From JAGOEY01 sp017997515 (GTDB lineage Bacteria > Pseudomonadota > Gammaproteobacteria > Burkholderiales > Burkholderiaceae_C), in the NCBI GenBank assembly GCA_026314275.1, contig CP111109.1, positions 1,612,001 through 1,676,000 of the forward strand: a stretch of 64,000 nt of DNA, read 5' to 3'. Below, piece after piece: positions 58,546 to 64,000 of this stretch (position 1 is the first letter of the stretch; the number at the start of each line of letters is the position of its first letter). The translations under genes and the position numbers were made by a program. The notes below the pieces were generated by a model. The model saw only the letters and a program-made list of their open reading frames with translations. It ran no database searches and was not told the DNA's origin.

Positions 58546-59310
58546 ATGAACCAAGAAGTCCAACACGCCGTCGCCGCCCTGGTGGCCGCCCGCCGCAGCC
58601 ACCAGCCTGTGCCCAGCCTGCAAACCCCCATCCGTTCGCCCGAAGCGGCCTATGCCGTGCAGGACGGCGTGGGTTATGTGATGGGCTGGTTTGACGGGGT
58701 GGATGTGCCCGTGCACTGGAAGTCCGGTGGCCCCGCGCGCGATGCCGAATTGACCCATGCGCCGCTGCCGCCCCAGGGTGTATGGGCGAGCCCTGCCGAT
58801 GCACGCAACTGGCCTTTTGCCTACCGTGGCATTGAAGGCGAGATCGCCCTGCGCCTGGGCCAGGCCGTCACGCCCGCCCAGGCCGCAGCGTTGGATGTGG
58901 ACGGGGCCCGCGCGCTGGTGGATGCGATGTGTGTGTCCATCGAAATCGTGGACTTCCGCTGGGCTGACGCCGGGGACGCACCCGCCTGGAACAAACTGGC
59001 CGATGCCCTGTGCCACGGCGCATTGGTGTTGGGCGACTGGGTGCCTTACCAAACACGCGACTGGCAGCAGCAGCGTTGCGTGGCCACCATCGGCGCGCAG
59101 CCTGCCACCACCCACACGGGCACCCATTCGCTGGGTGACCCCGCCTTTCTGCTGCCGGCCTGGCTGCGCCATGCCACCCGCACCGGCCACACTGTGCCCG
59201 CAGGCACGGTGGTCACCACCGGCAGCTGGATCGGCCTGCCGCTGGCCGCGCCGGGCGACTTGGTGCGGGTGGAATTCGACGGGATGGGGGCGGCCAGCGT
59301 GCAGCTGTAA
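58546..59310 (+). CDS. Fumarylacetoacetate hydrolase/2-keto-4-pentenoate hydratase-family protein
   Basis: 254 residues. RSPEAAYAVQDGVGYVMGW near the start and IEGEIALRLGQAVT (metal-binding Glu-x-Glu) in the middle, then CVSIEIVDFRWADA and TGSWIGLPLAAPGDLVRVEFDGMG at the end follow the MhpD/FAH fold. Members hydrate or cleave 2-oxo acids from aromatic ring cleavage. No aromatic pathway is near, so the substrate is open. Confidence 0.88.
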   Translation: MNQEVQHAVAALVAARRSHQPVPSLQTPIRSPEAAYAVQDGVGYVMGWFDGVDVPVHWKSGGPARDAELTHAPLPPQGVWASPADARNWPFAYRGIEGEIALRLGQAVTPAQAAALDVDGARALVDAMCVSIEIVDFRWADAGDAPAWNKLADALCHGALVLGDWVPYQTRDWQQQRCVATIGAQPATTHTGTHSLGDPAFLLPAWLRHATRTGHTVPAGTVVTTGSWIGLPLAAPGDLVRVEFDGMGAASVQL

Positions 59311-59357
59311 GGGGGCGAATCTGCCTTGGAGATGCCGTGGAGCGTCTGGTGTCTGTT

Positions 59358-59428
59358 GATTGCTATTAAATAGATAGCAATGTCCGCTTATCTGTTGTGC
59401 GATAGAGGCCATTTTCACTAAAATTTTT
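59358..59428 (+). repeat. Dispersed repeat family B, copy 10
   Basis: TGATTGCTATTAAATAGATA, then GCAATGTCCGCTTATCTGTT and GTGCGATAGAGGCCATTTTC. It lies between the FAH-family and dehydrogenase genes. Confidence 0.75.
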
Positions 59429-59539
59429 ACCCCAGACGCCCCTACGCTGCGACACCAAGGTACGTGCGTTTTGTCTTGGTCCATGGCCTACTTGCCGCTG
59501 CACACTGACTGAAATTCCAACCCCTGCAACGAGACAACC

Positions 59540-60673
59540 ATGCCCCTGCAACTCCGCTCCATCGTCCGCGCCTCTGGCGAACTCGAACTCTCCCTGGCCG
59601 ACGTGCCCATGCCCGAACCCAAGGCCGACGAAGTGGTGGTGCGTATCGACGCGGCCCCCATGAACCCGTCCGACCTGGGCCTGTTGTTCGGCGCGGCCGA
59701 CATGGCCACGGCCAAGGCATCGGGCACCGCAGATCACCCCGTCGTCAAGGCCAGCGTGCCCGAGCGTGCCATGTCCGCGATGGCCGCCCGGCTGGACGCG
59801 TCCATGCCCGTGGGCAACGAAGGTGCGGGCACCGTCGTGCAGGCCGGCAGTTCTCCCGCCGCCCAGGCTTTGCTGGGCAAGACGGTGGGTGTGATTGGTG
59901 GCGCGATGTATTCACAGTACCGCGCGGTGTCCGTCGCCCAGTGCCTGGTGCTGCCCGAAGGCACTACAGCCGCCGAAGGTGCATCCTGGTTCGTCAACCC
60001 GCTCACCTCGCTCAGCATGGTGGAGACCATGCGCCGCGAAGGCCACACCGCGCTGGTGCACACGGCTGCGGCATCCAACCTGGGGCAGATGCTGAACAAG
60101 ATTTGCCTGAAAGACGGCATTGGCCTGGTCAACATCGTGCGCAAACCCGAACAGGCCGCGCTGCTGAAGAAACTCGGTGCCGCTTATGTGGTGGACAGCA
60201 GCGCCCCCACCTTTATGGCCGACCTGACCGATGCGATCAGCGCCACCGGCGCAACCATTGCGTTCGACGCGATCGGCGGCGGCAAACTGGCCGGGCAGAT
60301 TCTCACGGCCATGGAAATAGCCGTGAACCGCAACGCCAAGGAGTACAGCCGTTATGGCTCTGCCGTGCACAAACAGGTGTACCTGTACGGCGGCCTGGAC
60401 CGTGCACCCACAGAATTCAACCGCAACTTCGGCATGACCTGGGGCATGGGCGGCTGGCTGCTGTTCCCCTTCCTGCAAAAGATCGGCGCCACCGAAACAG
60501 AGCGGCTGAAGCAACGTGTGGCGGCTGAAATCAAAACCACCTTTGCCAGCCACTACACCCGCGAAGTGTCGATGGCTGAAGCACTGCAACTCGACGCCAT
60601 CGCGGTGTACGGCAAGGCCGCGACGGGTGAGAAGTTTCTGGTGAATCCTAACAAGGGTCTGCAGTCAGCGTGA
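59540..60673 (+). CDS. Zinc-binding-dehydrogenase-like (MDR superfamily) oxidoreductase
   Basis: 377 residues of the medium-chain dehydrogenase fold: VVVRIDAAPMNPSDLGLLFG, GNEGAGTVVQAG, then the Rossmann part ALVHTAAASNLGQMLNKICL and IAFDAIGGGKLAGQIL. The zinc ligands of true alcohol dehydrogenases are missing, so it is more like a quinone oxidoreductase or enoyl reductase. Substrate unknown. The gene is convergent with hom. Confidence 0.9.
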   Translation: MPLQLRSIVRASGELELSLADVPMPEPKADEVVVRIDAAPMNPSDLGLLFGAADMATAKASGTADHPVVKASVPERAMSAMAARLDASMPVGNEGAGTVVQAGSSPAAQALLGKTVGVIGGAMYSQYRAVSVAQCLVLPEGTTAAEGASWFVNPLTSLSMVETMRREGHTALVHTAAASNLGQMLNKICLKDGIGLVNIVRKPEQAALLKKLGAAYVVDSSAPTFMADLTDAISATGATIAFDAIGGGKLAGQILTAMEIAVNRNAKEYSRYGSAVHKQVYLYGGLDRAPTEFNRNFGMTWGMGGWLLFPFLQKIGATETERLKQRVAAEIKTTFASHYTREVSMAEALQLDAIAVYGKAATGEKFLVNPNKGLQSA

Positions 60674-60695
60674 TGCGCAAGCGTTCAGCGTTGCC

Positions 60696-62078
60696 TTAGT
60701 CACACAGCTCCACCCGCAGCGCCACCACCGGCCCCACCACTGCGTCGTGGGCCTGTAGTGCATGCACCGCCAGGTCCACCGTGGCCTGGTCCACGGAGCC
60801 CGTCAGCACCAGCACCTGGGGTGTTTGCGTGGCCTGCCCCGCGGCCGGGGCGGCGAGCGCCACCTGCTGCACCGGCACGCCATGTTCCGCCAGCCATGCG
60901 GCTACCGTGCCCATGTGCTGTGCGGACTGCACGGGCACACGCAGGTAGTGCCGCGTGACCACGGCAGCGCGGGGCAACACGGCCAAAGTGCCGTCCATCG
61001 CGTGGGTGTGAAAGCCGAGATGCGGCACACGCTGCGCAGCGCTGGTGCCGTCAAGCCGTGCCACATCGACCAGGTCGGCAATCACGGCCGAGGCCGTTTG
61101 TTCGGACCCGGCGCCCGCGCCGTAGTACATCGTCACGCCTGATGCGTCCCCCTTCACCATCACCGCATTCATCGAGCCGTTCACATGCGCCAGCAAATGG
61201 GTGGCAGGCACGAGTGCGGGCTGCACACGCAGCTCCACACCTTTGCCACCGCTGCTGCGCCGGGCCACACCCATCAGTTTGATGCGGTAGCCGAGTTGTT
61301 CAGCGCAGGCCACGTCCAGGCCTTGCAGCGTGGTGACACCTTCCACCTGCGCATCGGCAAAACACACGGGCATGCCAAATGCGTTGGCGGCGAGCAGGGC
61401 GATCTTGTGGCCCGCGTCCGTGCCTTCGATGTCAAAGGCAGGGTCGGCCTCGGCATACCCCAGCGCCTGGGCTTGCGCGAGGGCGTCGGCGAATGTAAGG
61501 CCTTCGTCGCGCATCTTGCTCAGTATGAAATTGGTGGTGCCGTTGATGATGCCCGCCACCCATTCGATGTGGTTGGCCGCCAGCCCTTCGCGCAGCGCCT
61601 TGACGATGGGGATACTCACAGCCACCGCACCTTCGTAGGCCACAGCCACACCCTGCGCACGTGCCGCCGCAAAAATCTCGTTGCCGTGGACGGCCAGCAA
61701 TGCTTTGTTGGCGGTGACCACATGTTTGCCGTGCGCGATGGCCGCCAGCACCCAGTCACGCGCCGCGCCGGTGCCACCGGCCACTTCAACCATCACGTCC
61801 ACGCCAGGGTGGGTGGCCACCGCCATCGGGTCATCGGTGAGCGCCACACCGCTGTCGCCGATGGTGCTTGCGGCCCGTGCGAGGTTGCGCGCAGCGACCA
61901 CCACCAGCTCGATGCCCCGCCCGGCGCGCGCGGCAATCACGGCCTGGTTGCGTGCCAGCACGCGGAAGGTGCCTGCACCCACGGTGCCGATGCCGATCAT
62001 GCCGACGCGCAAAGGGCGAACGGAGGACTGCGGGGGGCGGCTGCTCAGGGGCGCAGCAAAAGAGGGGTCACGGTACAT
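60696..62078 (-). CDS. hom: Homoserine dehydrogenase
   Basis: 460 residues. It reduces aspartate semialdehyde to homoserine, the branch point to threonine, isoleucine and methionine. VGMIGIGTVGAGTFRVL (about residues 25-41) is the NAD(P)-binding loop; VTANKALLAVHG, GIINGTTNFILSKM and GYAEADPAFDIEGTDAGHKIALLA hold the active-site Lys/Asp residues. The C-terminal ACT-like domain (PVLVLTGSVDQATVDLAVHAL-type) is where threonine would inhibit. About 20 extra N-terminal residues precede the fold. No thrC follows, unlike the common hom-thrC pair. A Thr/Ile leader peptide and terminator upstream suggest attenuation. Confidence 0.95.
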   Translation of the reverse strand: MYRDPSFAAPLSSRPPQSSVRPLRVGMIGIGTVGAGTFRVLARNQAVIAARAGRGIELVVVAARNLARAASTIGDSGVALTDDPMAVATHPGVDVMVEVAGGTGAARDWVLAAIAHGKHVVTANKALLAVHGNEIFAAARAQGVAVAYEGAVAVSIPIVKALREGLAANHIEWVAGIINGTTNFILSKMRDEGLTFADALAQAQALGYAEADPAFDIEGTDAGHKIALLAANAFGMPVCFADAQVEGVTTLQGLDVACAEQLGYRIKLMGVARRSSGGKGVELRVQPALVPATHLLAHVNGSMNAVMVKGDASGVTMYYGAGAGSEQTASAVIADLVDVARLDGTSAAQRVPHLGFHTHAMDGTLAVLPRAAVVTRHYLRVPVQSAQHMGTVAAWLAEHGVPVQQVALAAPAAGQATQTPQVLVLTGSVDQATVDLAVHALQAHDAVVGPVVALRVELCD

Positions 62079-62111
62079 CGACTTCTCCGTATGAAAAACA
62101 AGCGAACAAAC

Positions 62112-62140
62112 AAAAAACCCAGCTGCCAGAGCTGGGTTTC
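62112..62140 (-). terminator. Attenuator terminator upstream of hom
   Basis: On the minus strand the stem AAACCCAGCT / AGCTGGGTTT with a CTGGC loop is followed by TTTTTTG. It lies between the Thr/Ile leader peptide and the hom start codon, exactly where an attenuation terminator is expected. Confidence 0.85.
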
Positions 62141-62179
62141 AGTCATTCATTCGTCCGGGGAGGAGAGAGAGCGATCACC

Positions 62180-62205
62180 AGGTGGCTGCCGAAACGGCCA
62201 CCTGC
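62180..62205 (-). promoter_or_regulatory. Possible alternative (pause/antiterminator) hairpin of the hom leader
   Basis: GGTGGC(T) and GGCCACC arms around a GCCGAAAC loop can form a hairpin just after the leader peptide stop. The leader's own GGTGGCC can pair with the same arm, giving the exclusive structures needed for attenuation. Confidence 0.5.
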
Positions 62206-62211
62206 GCGTGC

Positions 62212-62262
62212 TCAGGTGGCCGCGGTGGTAATGGTGGTAATGGTGGTAATGGTGGTAATCAT
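62212..62262 (-). CDS. Threonine/isoleucine leader peptide of hom (thrL-like)
   Basis: A 16-residue frame reads MITTITTITTITTAAT: eight or more Thr codons (all ACC) and four Ile codons (ATT) in tandem, the hallmark of the thr operon leader. In-frame ATG codons four residues upstream (MGMD) could extend it. Ribosome stalling when charged tRNA-Thr or tRNA-Ile is scarce would favour the antiterminator and let transcription reach hom. Confidence 0.85.
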   Translation of the reverse strand: MITTITTITTITTAAT

Positions 62263-62430
62263 GTCCATACCCATCACCCGCGAAAACGCGGGCATGCACA
62301 TACCTTGGGAGGCAAGGGCGCGTGCGGCGAAGGGGGTGGATGTATACGACATGGAGCGTGCAGTGTACCCGAGGCCTTTGGGCCGTGGTCAAACCGTGCT
62401 GCCTCTGTCTGCGCGGGCAGCGCATGCCCT

Positions 62431-62868
62431 TTATTGCACCAGCGTCGCCTCCAGCGTGACTTCGGGCACACCTGTCAGGGCTTTCGACAGCGGGCAGTTG
62501 GCTTTGGCGTCTGCGGCAATCTTCTGGAACTGCGCCTTGTCCAGTCCGGGCACGGAGGCTGTCAGCGTGAGCGCAATACGGTCGATCTTGAAGCCTTCGC
62601 CTTCCTTGGCCAGGCGCACCTTGGCGGTGGTGTCGATGGTCTGGGTGGCAATACCTGCCTTCTCACACGCAAACGCAAATGCCATCGTGAAACAAGCCGC
62701 GTGTGCCGCGCCCACAATCTCTTCGGGGTTGGTGCCCTTGCGGTCGTCGCCAAAGCGGCTGCCAAAGCCGTAGGGGGCTTTGTTCAGTGCGCCGGTTTCG
62801 GTGCTGATCTGGCCCTGGCCGGTTTTGCCAGCGCCTTTCCAGTGGACGGATGCAGATTTTTCAGACAT
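62431..62868 (-). CDS. osmC: OsmC-family peroxiredoxin-like hydroperoxide reductase
   Basis: 145 residues with the OsmC fold: ASVHWKGAGKTGQGQIS, GTNPEEIVGAAHAACFTMAFAFACEKAG (first catalytic Cys about residue 59), and KANCPLSKAL (second Cys about 124) near the end. It reduces organic hydroperoxides in stress. The chosen ATG follows AAGGAACACCCC. It lies upstream of the hom leader in the same direction. Confidence 0.94.
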   Translation of the reverse strand: MSEKSASVHWKGAGKTGQGQISTETGALNKAPYGFGSRFGDDRKGTNPEEIVGAAHAACFTMAFAFACEKAGIATQTIDTTAKVRLAKEGEGFKIDRIALTLTASVPGLDKAQFQKIAADAKANCPLSKALTGVPEVTLEATLVQ

Positions 62869-62965
62869 GGGGTGTTCCTTCGCAGTGGACAAACAAGGCT
62901 CCATCACACCACGCGGCGCAGCGCGGCAGGGTGGGCACAGGGCGCGTTGTGTGCCCTGGTTTGTC

Positions 62966-63205
62966 CTACAGGTTTTGGGAAATGCGCAGCATAGTGATCG
63001 CGTCCACAGGGCAGCGCACGGCACACAGTGCGCAACCGGTGCAGTGGCCTGCGTCGTGCAGCGTCGCGTGTTTGGGGCCCCAGCCGTTGGGCTGCTGCGT
63101 CTGCAGCGACAACACATGCGGTGGGCACACATCCACACACCAGCCGCAGCCTGTGCAGCGGCCAAGGTTGATGGCGGGTAAGGCCTTGCGTGGGGTGGTG
63201 GTCAC
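62966..63205 (-). CDS. Small 2x(4Fe-4S) ferredoxin-like protein
   Basis: 79 residues with two cluster motifs, CTGCGWCVDVCP (about residues 17-28) and CTGCALCAVRCP (about 55-66), each CxxCxxCxxxCP. The intervening HVLSLQTQQPNGWGPKHATLHD resembles NapF/FdxA-like proteins. It is a soluble electron carrier. The start is a GTG with a poor ribosome-binding site. No partner enzyme is visible. Confidence 0.9.
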   Translation of the reverse strand: MTTTPRKALPAINLGRCTGCGWCVDVCPPHVLSLQTQQPNGWGPKHATLHDAGHCTGCALCAVRCPVDAITMLRISQNL

Positions 63206-63292
63206 GGTGGAGCCAGTATCAACCGTTTGCCCTGTGTTTGCTGGTGGGCGTTTTCAGCGCATGTCGCGCGGTGTCTCCACGCGCAGTGTGTG

Positions 63293-64000
63293 TCACTTCT
63301 TGCGCGTGGTTTTCTTCGGCGCGGATGCGGATTTTTTCTGCGCCTTCTTTTTCGATTGGGGCAGTCTGGCGTGGGCCTGCTCCAGCCACAGCAGGTCGTC
63401 CACATGCGCCATGAACCGCTGCAGGTAATGCGGCGACAACTTGCGCATGAGGGCAAGCGAGTGGATCACCAGCATCTGCGAGTTGAGCGGCCCGGCATTC
63501 TCAGGGCCGCGGCGCACGGCCTGCTGCACCTGGTCCACCGCGCGGTGGCGCGACCAGGTTTCACGGAACTGGCGCACGCTGGCCAGTTCTGTGCGGGTGG
63601 GCGCTTCCGCAGTGCCAGCGGGGTTGGTGGCCGTGCCGTCGCGCCGTGCTGCGCGGATGTGCTGGTTCAGCTGTGCCAAGGGCTGCACGGTGGTGTGGGT
63701 GCTTGCAGCGCTGGGTGTTTTGCCGATGCGGTGGACAGCCTGGAAGTCTCCCAGCGCCAGCAGGCGGCGCAGCTCACGGGCGCGTTCAGGGTGTTGTGTA
63801 GCCAGATGCGCTACGGCATCGGTGGCTTCTTGCTGTGCCTGCGTGTAGCGGTCGGTGTAGCCGGTGATCGCTTGCTGCAAACGGCCTTCAAGAATGTGGC
63901 GCACAGGTGCAGCTTGTGTCTGCAGGCGCTGCAACAGCACCTCCAGGTAATGGAAGCCTGCGGGGTCAAGCTGTTGCGCACCCTGGTTGCGCAGCGCCAG
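63293..64000 (-). CDS. DUF2894-domain protein, C-terminal part
   Basis: The gene continues past the window edge; 235 residues are visible. LDPAGFHYLEVLLQRLQTQ, VRHILEGRLQQAITGYTDRY and LRRLLALGDFQAV match the DUF2894 type, and the C-terminus LNSQMLVIHSLALMRKLSPHYLQRFMAHVDDLLWLE is the conserved end of these proteins (quoted as bounds). A lysine-rich tail (KKKAQKKSASAPKKTTRKK) follows. Such genes occur in Burkholderiales next to MotA/TolQ-like and OmpA-like genes. Function unknown. Confidence 0.8.
   Translation of the reverse strand: MALRNQGAQQLDPAGFHYLEVLLQRLQTQAAPVRHILEGRLQQAITGYTDRYTQAQQEATDAVAHLATQHPERARELRRLLALGDFQAVHRIGKTPSAASTHTTVQPLAQLNQHIRAARRDGTATNPAGTAEAPTRTELASVRQFRETWSRHRAVDQVQQAVRRGPENAGPLNSQMLVIHSLALMRKLSPHYLQRFMAHVDDLLWLEQAHARLPQSKKKAQKKSASAPKKTTRKK

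Noticed and set aside
62212..62262. Tandem TTACCACCA units as a CRISPR-like or simple repeat
   Set aside because: The unit is nine bases with no spacers, and translated it is an Ile-Thr-Thr leader peptide in the right place before hom.
1..64000. tRNA, rRNA and prophage genes
   Set aside because: I looked for cloverleaf-like sequences with CCA-proximal stems, rRNA signatures and phage structural motifs and saw none; an automated tRNA scan would be needed to be sure.

Overview
The window looks like a chromosomal segment of a Burkholderiales bacterium, most likely a member of the Comamonadaceae (Rhodoferax/Polaromonas/Acidovorax type). The case rests on GC-rich coding sequence, a Bug-family solute receptor, the mnmG-rsmG-parA-parB neighbourhood with parS sites, PHB metabolism, a DUF2894 protein and two dispersed intergenic repeat families of a kind I associate with that family. 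The genus is an inference; there is no rRNA or tRNA gene to anchor it.

Layout. 0-3 kb: tail of a Bug receptor, a PduO-type cobalamin adenosyltransferase and a D-lactate-dehydrogenase-like FAD enzyme. 3.3-12.9 kb: a minus-strand block with a CsgG/peptidoglycan-binding lipoprotein, a frameshifted TPR/GT41 glycosyltransferase, parB, a small hydrolase, parA, a LysE exporter, rsmG and mnmG. Four parS sites lie in rsmG, mnmG and just upstream. 13-15.8 kb: FMN reductase, glutathione S-transferase, MFS transporter. 15.9-18.0 kb: an AT-rich island of three plus-strand genes (unknown 147-aa protein, DGQHR/DndB-like protein, GIY-YIG nuclease), a candidate DNA-modification or defence module. 18-26 kb: old yellow enzyme, a possible 2OG-Fe oxygenase, the divergent copA / copZ-cueR copper operon with two MerR-type promoters, and thiC behind a TPP riboswitch. 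26-33.5 kb: a complete peptide-type ABC transporter operon followed by a CoA-transferase broken by a frameshift. 33.5-35.7 kb: a VapB-like antitoxin translationally coupled to a NERD/zinc-finger protein, whose last codons were replaced by an IS5-family insertion. 36-43.6 kb: methyltransferase, then a POT-type (spermidine/putrescine-like) ABC operon with a GntR regulator and an Asp/Glu/hydantoin-racemase-like protein, then YnfA and a histidine phosphatase. 43.8-45.5 kb: Spy-like protein and an EEP-family phosphodiesterase.

45.5-46.2 kb is a non-coding segment with DnaA boxes and DnaA-trio arrays, present as two tandem copies with an exact 425-bp period. It looks like a duplicated replication origin, about 33-35 kb from the parS cluster, with no dnaA gene in the window. 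46.4-51.8 kb: Yip1 protein, alpha/beta hydrolase, ParE/RHH toxin-antitoxin pair, PHB-depolymerase-type esterase with an RHH regulator, DAHP synthase. 51.8-54.8 kb: an accessory stretch of Fic protein, dead yoeB fragment, Phd/VapC pair with a 49-aa third gene, and YefM/YoeB. 54.8-64 kb: cell-wall hydrolase, exonuclease, PNP-oxidase-like protein, YjdM, VOC protein, FAH-family hydratase, alcohol-dehydrogenase-like enzyme, homoserine dehydrogenase behind a Thr/Ile leader peptide and attenuator, OsmC, ferredoxin and the end of a DUF2894 gene.

Three dispersed repeat families thread through the spaces between genes: family A (seven copies, roughly 75-100 bp), family B (ten copies, roughly 55-70 bp) and a long-hairpin family C (two copies). 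In both ABC operons a repeat sits directly between the binding-protein gene and the first permease gene, which may help set the expression ratio.
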